64,000 nucleotides of DNA from assembly GCA_900708905.1 (NCBI GenBank), contig CAADRB010000002.1, positions 2,617,705 to 2,681,704 on the forward strand, in the 5' to 3' direction. The notes beneath the pieces were generated by a model. It saw only the letters and a program-made list of their open reading frames with translations, made no database searches and had not been told where the DNA came from. The position numbers and the translations under genes were made by a program. The DNA comes from Hymenolepis diminuta (Eukaryota > Platyhelminthes > Cestoda > Cyclophyllidea > Hymenolepididae). This document shows, in pieces, positions 47,818 to 57,848 of this stretch. Position 1 is the stretch's first letter. Every line of letters begins with the position of its first letter.

Positions 47818-48340
47818 TAAAGGATAACTTTCTATGCATTTCCAGAATTACCTTTTATTTGCATTCTCTATGACAATACTTCGATTTTTCGTTCACGAAA
47901 CTGGAGTGACGACTTTTGTGTCCCTATGACGCGGAATCCCTATCTGCCATATCTAAACATGTCCATCGATTTTCCCCTTTCTATAATAGCCTCGTTTCAC
48001 CTAAAAAGCACTCTACGCACATATTCTCACGCGTCCTTACCCAAGTGACCTATATAAAGCTATCTTAGTTTCCCACACAATAACAACGCACGCTTTTCAG
48101 TTACGGGCTCCTACGCTTCCTGCTCATCTCCTCTCTTCCTCAGCACGCTCCTCTCTCTCTCTGTCACTCGTTTCAAACTCGTTGTGACTTCCTTGAATAC
48201 ATTTTTCGTCTAATCAACTCTTGGTATTCTGCTTTACAGTTGTTGTTGGCTCCTACTCAAACAGCTACGAATTGGTGACTGTTATTGCTGTTGTAATTTG
48301 TTAGCTGTGAACCGTTAGTATCTATCTCAACTCCTAATTA
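47818..48340 (+). mobile_element. 3' LTR of the gypsy element
   Basis: Starts TAAAGGATAAC (TG changed to TA) and aligns with the solo LTR at 53559: 'tctatgcatttccagaattaccttttatt', 'cagcacgctcctctctctctctgt', 'ctcttggtattctgctt', 'ctgttattgctgttgt', 'gttagctgtgaaccgttag'. The TATA region is mutated ('cacctaaaaagcac'). About 520 bp. Confidence 0.85.
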
Positions 48341-48769
48341 AATATCAGTTGAAGAAAGTCGAAATTGTGAAATTCTTTTCCCAAGTATTTATATGGAAAT
48401 AATTTGAATGCAAATAAATGGTTGGCTGTGATTTTCCCTTATTGAGAAGCCATCACGCATAGAAAGTTAGATTAACATTTGATAATAAAAATCGACAGAT
48501 GGGAAGTTTAGAAAACTTGCTAGGTTTAGGGGAAGCATATTTCCATTTAACTATATTTTACTTACCATTTCCCATGTACAATTCCAATATGTAAGTATTA
48601 ACGTCATTGAAATAGCGAAAGTTCCTTCTCGACAGATGCACGCATGATTAAAAGGTATCTGTCATGCGGGTATGAAATATGTGCAAACATACGTAATTAA
48701 GACATATTTTAGATTATTATGTCCAGAAGGATTACTGTATAACTTAATACAACACAATAAATCTGTTAT
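48341..48769. other. Flank downstream of the gypsy element
   Basis: AT-rich; nothing recognised. Confidence 0.5.
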
Positions 48770-49050
48770 AATGTAACAAACCAGAAATCCCGACAGTAAT
48801 CTCACAGAGCCAACAATTTAGATAGCTCGGTATATAGCAACTTAACACAGAAGCCAAGACCACAAGACACGTTATGGTAAATACATATGTGTTTACGAAA
48901 CTCCATCTCCATCGGTAACAGGTCAAACAAACAGGCACAATTACCAAGTGCCTTTTATCAGTGGGGAAATAAAGAAGAATGTGACATTTCCATTTGCAGA
49001 AGATATATTGGAGCGGAGGAAAAATTACCATTTTTTCTAGTAAAAACAAT
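48770..49050 (-). repeat. R4 inverted repeat, left copy
   Basis: Read on the minus strand, it matches 50925-51530 (with the R1 insertion removed). About 190 bp (48800-48985) appear base-for-base identical; the outer parts are only about 80-90% similar. A 60-residue open frame with hydrophobic stretches (RHLVIVPVCLTCYRW...) is shared by both copies but resembles no family I know. Confidence 0.75.
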
Positions 49051-49518
49051 CTAATACATTTTTAATTGCAAGTTTTATAGGACATAATGCATTACTTTAG
49101 TGATCCACTTCATATGCAACTTATCTGGAACATGTGTTGTAAGAGAAACTCTAACTCCAACTTTCTGAGCAAATATTCAGTTTAAATCAACATTGCAAGG
49201 TATTAGGTATCGGATAAAAGTATTTAGCATTAAATCCAACCCGCAAGCTACATAGAAGTCTGATCAATTAAATCCCTTTTATCGATTTAATGATCCTCAA
49301 AATGACCGAAAGGAAGCAACAGATTTGCCTCAATCAGAAGGCCAAGAGTTGGACTGAGAACAAGGGCAGTCAGGACAACATAATGAGAGAGGAAGTGAGA
49401 AGGGGAAAAGTAGCCTAAGTGGAAATTGGGTCTTAATAAAGAGGTCAAATTATAGAGTTTATTATTTTTGTGTTTATTTGATGAGCAACCAACCAAAAAA
49501 TCATTTTTAACTTAGTGA

Positions 49519-49556
<38 letters not shown>

Positions 49557-50924
49557 GCGCATAGGCATATGCGCATAAGAGAATGCTTTAAATTTAATGA
49601 CTCTTTTGATTTAATTTTTTTGACTCTTACCTATTTGGATTGTCTGCCCTACAGGAATATCTCACCTCCTCAAAAGCCCTTATAATCTTAAGTTCATTGG
49701 TCAATATTTAGATTTACAATAATTTTTCGATTTTGGGATTTTAATTTATATTCTTTCTTTAAGTCTCTATTACATCCTAACCTTCCTGGATCCTCCACAA
49801 AGCAATATAAAACTCCCTTCTTATTCTAGTAAATTTTCACAACCAAAGGTAGCGCAAAAGAAATCTACCATTTAGCCGGTGAAAAGCAAGAAAGAATATT
49901 AATTAAATTAGGATGACATGGAAGTAGTGAATAAGTCAACACATCAAAGTGTTTCTTCATTTGAATTCAGGGTTCATTAGATTGCTTGATTATACATAAT
50001 CTTAACCGCCCGCACCACAGTTCAATTTCGTAAAGCTCAAAACTGATTTACTAGTGAACGAAGCGTAGCGTTCGGTCACATAATTTCGGCATATTTCCCT
50101 CTTCCGATAACTGATCTTGGCTGCACTGCTTTTACCGTGATAGATCACAGAGAGATGGACACTAACAATCCATTTTTAAAACTAATCTTCTGCTGAGGAA
50201 TGGACTTTTTAGGCTTCCTATAGTAGGATTTCCAGTAAATTATCTCTCTAATGGTCACAGATAATCAGTGCACTCAGTCATTCCACCTACAAAGACTACA
50301 GGTTTTATTCCCTATTTGAAACTTTACAAAATTCTTTATTATCACTAGGGTACTGATGCTATATGTATTTCCAAATGCTTAACTTCAAAAGAAAAAAAAC
50401 TTCCTTACACTTATCAGAAAAACTGTTTTTCCCTGTCGAACTAATATATGCCCTTAATGAATGTGGCTCAAACGATATCTTGAGCTTTTACTTGACTGTT
50501 ACTCACACTACAACAAAGTTTTGGGCTTACTTTACAAGATCGGTGTCCCACTTAAAAAAACTTTGGCACGGCTATACCAATGATACTTTTGACCACAGCA
50601 TTCCTTATGTAATTAGTGCCAACATTATAGTGAAGTTATAAGATTCGACTATATGAAAAGCTGCAAAATATCGTCTCGTTGGACTTAAGCATGTTAAGAA
50701 GAAATTGGCAACACAGTTAATCATCTAAGATTTTACGCTGCCAGCTATAGTTTTAAAATAATTCCAAATTCAGGGCTGTTCTACTAACTGGAGAGAAAAC
50801 GTTGAATGAATATGACCTTCGGAATTAGACATTACAAGTAAAGGTTAGAGAAGGATGTAAAAATGCAAAAGCTATGCAGCTTTTTTTCCTTTTTGTATCC
50901 TCTATACGATCTTTAAATAAATTA
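49051..50924. other. Loop between R4 copies
   Basis: No supportable gene. Contains a (AT)n microsatellite at 49519-49556, directly followed by a GCGCAT-AGGCAT-ATGCGCAT partial palindrome (to 49576). The 92-codon frame at 50363-50641 has no splice or family support. Confidence 0.5.
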
Positions 50925-51530
50925 ATTTTGTTAGAAGAAATGATAATTTTTTTTCCGCCGCTCCAATATTCCTTCTGTAAATAAAAATGTAACTGCTATA
51001 GCCAGCAGATGTCTATCATCACCTTGCAATCAGAAATGAATGACTGACGATAAGGTCTCCACTACGTGTCCGCAGGCGGTCCCGCTGTTTGTTTGTGTGT
51101 TTGCACATAGATGTCTAAACAGATGTTGGTCATCATGCCGAGACACCGACAACGAGACATGACTGACTGCATATAAACCTAATTTACTAATTAATAAATT
51201 GGGGTGGCTACTCTGCCACCTCCGAACTAATCTGACGATATGAGTGACTTGACTTATTCCCTCTATTCGATCGATGTGGCCCGGATAGATATCATTCACC
51301 GTTATTACAGTAATATTCTTCTTTATTTCCCCACTGATAAAAGGCACTTGGTAATTGTGCCTGTTTGTTTGACCTGTTACCGATGGAGATGGAGTTTCGT
51401 AAACACATATGTATTTACCATAACGTGTCTTGTGGTCTTGGCTTCTGTGTTAAGTTGCTATATACCGAGCTATCTAAATTGTTGGCTCTGTGAGATTACT
51501 ATCGGGACTTCTGGTTTGTTGCGTTATAAC
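50925..51530 (+). repeat. R4 inverted repeat, right copy, interrupted by R1
   Basis: Segments 50925-50993 and 51310-51530 together align with the left copy on the opposite strand; the interruption is exactly the R1 element with its flanking duplication. Confidence 0.75.
50994..51309 (-). repeat. R1 short interspersed repeat, copy 3
   Basis: On the minus strand it begins TGTAATAACGG and ends CTGGCTATAGCA. Flanks on the plus strand are GTAAC (50989-50993) and GTAAT (51310-51314), a 4/5-match duplication. The empty site is visible in the left R4 copy, which confirms insertion. 316 bp. Confidence 0.85.
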
Positions 51531-53558
51531 AGTTTCTTCCAAATATTATCTTTATAATCAAACACAGGTGTTGATTGGAACTTATTCCCTTACATCAAAA
51601 TTAAATGCTCTTTCATCCACGGCTATTTAGAATTAGTTTCCAGTAATACTCATCAGAACTGATCATAGGCTAGATTCTTTTCCGTATCTGTTAACCCTTA
51701 CTAATCAAAGTCAAATAATTTACTCATAATTGACAGAGTCACTTTCTTAATAGCCTTTGAAGACCCTAAAGTAAGGCAGAAATTAGTTTACAGTGCAAGT
51801 GCCATTGTTCGAGTACTTTTCATTACTTCATTTGTTAAATTTATGAACAACGTATGTGAAAGCTGCTTAATTCTGCGTATTATCGAGTTCTGGCCTTTGT
51901 AGGCTATTTTGATGAGCTAATAGGGTCATAAAAAGTTTCGAGCACACATTATTTAACGGCTCTGACGATTTCTACAATGCCAAAAAAGATCTTCTGTTTC
52001 TTGACAAATCCACTATTGGCACACAGTAGATTTATCAGTTCTTTACAACATGTTTGAGAGCTTATCCGGAGAAATAAAGGTCCTTTCTACAAAATTGGGC
52101 CTAAAAAGTCTCCTGATGCTTCTTGTGGGGTTCACAACGCTAACCAGGCTGATTGAATCACGTGCACTAGAACTCACCACGGGAAGTGTGAACATGTAAC
52201 CGGTCGCGTTGAAATCAAGCGCGGCGTGTGTGCAGGGACCTCCCCAACCAATCAGCAATCAAGATCCCTTCAGCCCAGCATGGTTTTGTATTTAATGACT
52301 GAGCTTTCATGAAAAAGAGGGAAGTGGTCAAGAAACCCTCTCCACTCAGCATCTTACCGGTTCTTACCACTTTGGACATAGCTTAGCTAATTTGGGAGTG
52401 AATTAATAATAGAGGACTCTACTAGAGGCTATTTGGACTGCTGGGAGGATTACTTCGGTGTGGCATCCGCTACATTCTAACATATCCACTACCATTATTT
52501 CTATAAATTCTAAAAGTTTCACTCAGTTGCCCGTTTTACCTGTGTCTACTAATGAGAGCTTAACAAAAAACATTCGACTACTTTGTAAGGGCCTGTGTAT
52601 AATATATAATGAATATTTCATTTTGATTGAAAATCGATTAATTAGCCTTGGTGCAATTTCTTATGCGCATATTTATTGAAACAGATTTTAGAAATTTATA
52701 AATGAAAAGGACATTTAAGCCATTAAATTTCGTAACTTTTTTCATAATTTGTAAAATAGATTGAACTGATACTTTTTTAATTCCAAGGATCAAACTAGAA
52801 ATGAAGCATGCACAGACATATCTCTATAACATTTTCTCAAATACATTTTCTTGGTGCATTAAATAAATATATATTGGAATCAACTTCAATTGGGAATCAA
52901 TATGTGTTTAGCTTGACATTTTCCTCACATGAATGTTTTCATTCTGATTTTGTCTTTTATTTCATGTTCCCATTCCCTTATGTAGTATGTTTTTATATAA
53001 TTCGAGTCCCCTATCTGTGATTGTTATTCTAAGTGTCAGTGACCCTAATGTCTGCTTATTTATCTCTATATGATTACGCATTTCAAGTGATTTATATTCT
53101 ATAATTACAAATAGTTTCGTATTGTGCAGCTACCTTCTGCCTGACATTCTGTTTTCTTATAGAGCTAGATTTACTAAGACGCCAAAGCTACGTAGTGAGA
53201 AAATGCAATATTGAGTAATTATTGGGCTGGTGACATAATTGTTAACGTGCTTTATAGGGAATTATGAAAGGTGGGCTCGATGCCTGTCGGTGCATACCCA
53301 GTAATGAGAATGGACATTGAACAGTTAAGGGGCAACTGAATTCGCACTTTTCATCAGGGAGGCTTCGTCAAGATGAGTATTGAAAAACGCTTTCCTAAAT
53401 CGTCTAGGGAATCATTATTGTGTTGTGATTCAGTGTAACTCGAATACTTTATAATTAATGAAATATATGTTTCAACTCCTCTGTTATACACATGGTTGCT
53501 ATATAGATAGTAATAATAATAAAAATATAAATTTCTCACTAACTTATTAAGAATGTTT
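51531..53558. other. Intergenic region before the 53.6-kb LTR
   Basis: No exon supported. A SINE-like repeat lies at 53225-53430. The 71-codon minus frame at 52043-52258 sits in a locally GC-richer block of unknown nature. Confidence 0.45.
53225..53430 (+). repeat. SINE-like repeat
   Basis: Head 'gggctggtgacataattgttaacgtgc', B-box-like 'ggctcgatgcc', 'gcatacccagtaatgag', and tail 'gagtattgaaaaacgctttcctaaa', as at 15.4 kb. Confidence 0.5.
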
Positions 53559-54017
53559 TGAAGGATAACTCTATGCATTTCCAGAATTACCTTTTATTGG
53601 CAGTCTCCACGACAATACCTCGGTTTTTCCGCCCCTGTCTGACATGTCTAAACGCGCCCCTCGATTTCCCCTCTTTTCTATAACCACCTCGCTTCATATA
53701 AAAGGCACATCTGCGCTCATGCTCTGGCGTGGCCTTACCCAAGTGATTCATATAAAGCTATCCTTGTCGCACGCTGGTCAGTACGGACTCCTACACATTC
53801 TGTTCATCTCCTCTCTTCCTCAGCACGCTCCTCTCTCTCTCTGTTACTCGTTCCAAACTCGTTGTGGCTTCCTTGAATACATTTTGGTCTACTCAGCTCT
53901 TGGTATTCTGCTTCATAAATGCTGTTAGCTCTTACTCAAGCAGTTACGAATTGGTGACTGTTATTGCTGTTGTTATTTGTTAGATGTGAACTGTTAGTTG
54001 TTATCTTAACTCCAACA
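53559..54017 (+). mobile_element. Solo LTR, gypsy (CsRn1-like), best preserved
   Basis: Begins TGAAGGATAAC and ends CTCCAACA, 459 bp, the cleanest of the four LTRs. It carries the shared 'cagcacgctcctctctctctctgt' and 'ctgttattgctgttgttatttgttag' blocks. No clear target duplication and no internal domain, so a recombined solo LTR is the simplest reading. Confidence 0.85.
53697..53704 (+). promoter_or_regulatory. LTR TATA box
   Basis: TATAAAAG within 'cttcatataaaaggcac', about 140 bp into the LTR. The other copies have degenerate versions at the same place (attataag, acctaaaaag, attagaag), so only this LTR keeps a good core promoter. It points toward COASY's 3' side. Confidence 0.5.
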
Positions 54018-54728
54018 AAGTATTTGCAAGAATACTCCAATTTTGGATTTAACGATGCATATACTTTTATGTTATATACTAATATATTCATGCAACGGTT
54101 CTCACATTTATATGAATTTCGGAATCAGTTTTAGAGAAAGGATTCAATGCTGGCCGCTTGATATTTATAATTTTCTTTATGAATGTTTCCGTCATGGTCT
54201 GGTAATATACTTTTCCCACCTAATTAATAATATTTCCACTTATATTTAAGAAAAGTAAGTTTCGACACGTCGGACAGAGTGAAGACATCTGGGAGCCTTT
54301 GAAGAATGAATTTCAAATGTCGTAATTACTCTTTTGATCGATATCCGATTATTCAAACTATTGCAATTATCCGTGGGTATTTTGAATTCTGAGGCGGTCG
54401 CACAGTGATAAATATCTGCAAAATTAGTCGTCATGAATTTGGCGCCCATTTGTGTACACCCGGTGAACGGAACGGCCAATCGCATTAATTAAGTTTGGCA
54501 AGTAAATGGGATAGGAGAATTCATGTCAATTATAGTGATTCCCTAATTTTTAATTTTCCTCTGATAAGATTTCCTCCTTTTCGAAATAGTAATGCCTGGC
54601 CAAGTCAGTCGGTCGAAATGAACTGATTTCCAACTGCCCACTAATATGTCATTGTCGACAAATTTCGACTCAAATGGACCAATGAAATTTTGAAGGGAGG
54701 AATTCGATTTTTTTGCCGCAAACCAGTA
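54018..54728. other. Flank between LTR and COASY inverted-repeat arm
   Basis: Contains a SINE-like fragment at about 54385-54545 ('gtgtacacccggtgaacggaacggcc', 'aattaagtttggcaagtaaatgggatagga'). Bases 54682-54728 are the imperfect counterpart of 36665-36712. No gene. Confidence 0.5.
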
Positions 54729-57234
54729 TTCGACCCCCATTCCTAACCAAAAACATTGAATGAATTTGTTTGCTAGTTGTCTTGATTACAAAAAGATGGT
54801 TGTAAAATCCATTGATTAGCGTCTTTAACGGCATAAACAAGTTCATACTTTGTCCCTCTGACTCTTCTCCGTACCTCAGTATTCGATGTGATCTCCATTT
54901 AACCCTATTTTGATGGCGTCTCTCTTATTATTATTCATCCACTCTGATCTGACCCCAATATACTGTCATTGTTCATTCAAGTTTACATGCCTAAATTCTG
55001 ACTGTAAATCTGAATTAGATTCATCACTCTTTCGCCGCCTACCTTCTGTTCGGATCCAGTGTGCCCACTTCCTCTAATACAGATTTTCCCTCCCAAACTA
55101 ACTTTTTGAGAGTTATGCATCTCTTATAGCAAAAAGTGTGACCTAAATCACTCCAGACACATTCATCACACTAAATTCGGTAGAAGAAAATCACAATGAG
55201 AATAACATTTTAATATCCAGTGATCAGATTTACAAAAGACGTTGACGAAAGTACTTCCAAGCACGTTTCACCTGCTTTCTCGTGAACTCTTCCTCCCAAA
55301 GAGTACAAAAGACAACGCTGGACTGACCAATCGGACCGTGGCCTGAATCTCGCTGACAGGGTGTCCACCAGTCAACTTCCAAGCCACTCGAATGCTTCAC
55401 AATCTCTTCACCTAATTCCATGTCCCATCGTTTGGCGATTCGTGATAGAGCCACTGAACGAGGAATGTAAACAGTCCACACCTAAAAGAAGAGGAAATAC
55501 TATCAAATTGTGCAGAAAGACGAAAAATCCTCCATTCAATAGTTACCTCATCACATAGGTCATTCAAACCCACTTTAAAGAGAAGGGATCCCTCAAGGAA
55601 TATGGCGGACTGTTTTGATCGAGTCTCTGACAGCACTAGATCGATTTCTGATTGGATTTTGGAAAGTATCGCAGTCTTTTCACAAGTGTCAATGTCGAAG
55701 GACGCATCTAGTTGTTTAACTGTCTCCAACGCAAAATACGCTCTGAGACTTTTGCAGTTTTCTTGAATTTGACTAAAATAAAAATCCAGATCCTCGAGAC
55801 TCCGTGTTTAAGTCATGAGGAAAGGGCGGACATTCCATTAATTTTAAGCTCTCAATTCCTCCACATCTCACGATATATGCTAATAAATAATGTTAGGTGG
55901 TGACAAGCGTTCGATTTAAGGTTTCTGATTCGAGATAAGCACATGTGTAACAAGGCACCTCGCTGACCGCAAGATTTTCTCCAAAATATTGATATCTGGA
56001 GATTGCTTCAGTGACATAGTCACCCATTTCTCCACACTCACTCATATTCGATGAGAAATCTATTGTGGATAGGTCATAGACATTAAATCTAACTCATCTT
56101 GGGTAGAGAATAGTATCACGAAACCCCCTCCCCCTCTCCACCCACCCACCCACCCACCCACTCACCCACTCACCCACATCGAGTGAGAACTTCGAATTTT
56201 GCCATCCCATTCCCTTTCATTAGTCAAACTTAACCAATATGCTTGGCCACTTCGGCCATTAGGGAGACAATGATGGGTGTTGAATCTCTGACTTTGCAGA
56301 CGCGCACTTCATCTAATGCGTATTAATGTTAATGGGGATCTTATCTTAGATTTACATCACTTTTCACAGATATACAAATAAAACCATGCCTTCGCACTCA
56401 TCAAACGCCTCCAGTTCAATTCAATCATTTTCGTCCTTTTCAATACGTGTTCTGATTTTTAAAATCTCCCGCTTAATCTCACATTCGTCTGACGTGAAAG
56501 AAAGGTTCTCTTCTCAGGAAAAATGCAAACAAAATTAGGACAATATATTAAGGCATGAATAATCTTACTTGCAAAACAACTTTAACAGATGGTCAGCATC
56601 AATCACGCGGATTAGATCACCAACACTATCTTGAAGAAGCCTTAATATACTCGATTTTCCTGAGGCAATACAGCCTGTTAACCCGACTATCCAAGTTTTG
56701 CCCTTCGGTTGCAGTTTTTCCCTGCACTCCTTCAATAAATACCGACCTAGGAGGTTCATTCGGAGACTCGAAGAACTGATTTTCGATTCTGTATAATCTT
56801 TTGGCAGGAGAGCCTCCTTTCTGACAACATTATAAGCGAAGTAAAACTTGAAACATCCAGACCACACTTAATTCTAAAATAACCATTTCACTGACTTACC
56901 TCCTACCCTCTACAAACTCAACTTTCTCAATATGTAGGAGAGGGAGTCCCTTATCACTTCGCATTTGGTTTATCTTTTCACACGCCTTAAAGAGAGTGAA
57001 GATATGAAGTAAAATAGAAGCATAGGAATGAAATTGTACTTTAATAAATAAACTTACTCCAACTGTTTCCGCACTTGCAACAATGCAATCAAAATCAGGC
57101 TGATAGGCAGGCGGACCAAAAGGATCAGTTAAAAAGAAGACCTCAAGTTTGTTGACGTCGAACCCAATCATCTGGAGAAGGTTTTTCACAGCAATTGCTC
57201 TGCACTCACGGGTTTGGATTAGAGGAGCTAAAAT
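54729..57234 (-). repeat. Right arm of the 2.5-kb inverted segmental duplication (COASY)
   Basis: Reverse-complement match to 34159-36664 with constant coordinate sum 91393, that is, no insertion or deletion. This arm continues upstream into COASY exons 1-3, so it is the parental locus. Confidence 0.9.
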
Positions 57235-57848
57235 TTTACCTTTGAGTAGACAATTGTCAGTGACACCAACAAGAAGTCTGCGTTCAGCTAGCATAGCGGA
57301 GAGTGTCAATAGGAGACGATGACCATTGTGAAGAACATCAAATGTTCCTCCAAGACAAACCGATTGAAAAGTGTTAATTTTCGGATGTTTAAATATCTGA
57401 GCAGAATCTGAGTATATTAAGGTCATCTTTGATTAAGCTCACCAACCAAAATTTTGTTAAGGTCAAAACTTCCATCGATTTGTTTGACCCGAGTTAAAAT
57501 TTCGTTCGATCTGTCATCTATTTTAACCGTTATAATAACGTCACAGTCACAGATTTTACTAATAAAGGGAGGGAGACAAATATAAACACACAGATTCGGA
57601 CATATCTAAAATGATATTAAATTACAAATAATTACAAATGAACATACTGGTGAGGTATATGAGTAAATCAAACTAATAAATTGTTTTAAACTATCATTCG
57701 ATTGATCTTCGGATTTGAGCGGCCGTAAAAATAAATATAATTCCCTGGAGACTAGAGACAATGCACCTGTTAGTATTTGTTCCAATCGATTGGGATTTAA
57801 CTCCCCGTCGACCACAAGTAAGCCAACATTCTTTGCTAGATTTAACAT
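55230..57848 (-). CDS. COASY: Bifunctional coenzyme A synthase (PPAT + DPCK)
   Basis: Catalyses the last two steps of CoA synthesis: adenylyl transfer to 4'-phosphopantetheine, then phosphorylation of dephospho-CoA. Exons: 57848-57648, 57605-57443, 57407-57058, 56985-56900, 56820-56569, 55772-55547, 55481-55230; 509 aa (human 564). Residues 1-121 resemble the animal N-terminal region. PPAT: GGTFDVLHNGH at 141-151, with the HxGH site. DPCK: P-loop GCIASGKS at 316-323, VIDADHL, then FLEGSLLFKVG...DEVWTVYIP and the C-terminal STLWE-like CTLWEEEFTRKQVKRAW. The segment between VIDADHL and FLEG is strongly divergent, without the usual DPCK lid signatures. Introns 1 and 2 are only 42 and 35 bp; intron 5 is about 0.8 kb and holds a SINE and a C-rich tract. 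All seven coding exons are in frame, so this copy looks functional. Confidence 0.9.
56073..56313 (-). repeat. SINE-like repeat with C-rich (minus-strand G-rich) tract, mirror copy
   Basis: Reverse complement of 35080-35320. The CCCACCCACCCACCCA tract at 56121-56177 gives a G-quadruplex-type sequence on the COASY coding strand, inside intron 5. Confidence 0.6.

Larger units (their letters stand above)
42408..48340 (+). mobile_element. Degenerate Ty3/gypsy LTR retrotransposon (CsRn1/Kabuki-like)
   Basis: Order: 5' LTR tail (only about 30 bp at 42408-42436 plus 43705-43748, split by a mariner), primer-binding site 43753-43761, gag frames 43778-44599, protease 44631-44846, reverse transcriptase about 45150-45661, RNase H 45833-46135, integrase 46232-47169, C-terminal pol 47186-47650, purine tract 47808-47816, 3' LTR 47818-48340. 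Multiple frameshifts, stops and lost catalytic residues make it inactive. Lineage call rests on the primer-site sequence and overall pol character. Confidence 0.88.

Noticed and set aside
48744..49049. Membrane-protein gene duplicated at 48744-49049 (-) and 51240-51557 (+)
   Set aside because: The open frame is shared because the DNA is an inverted repeat; the second copy's start codon lies in the inserted R1, and no family is recognised. Kept as a repeat.
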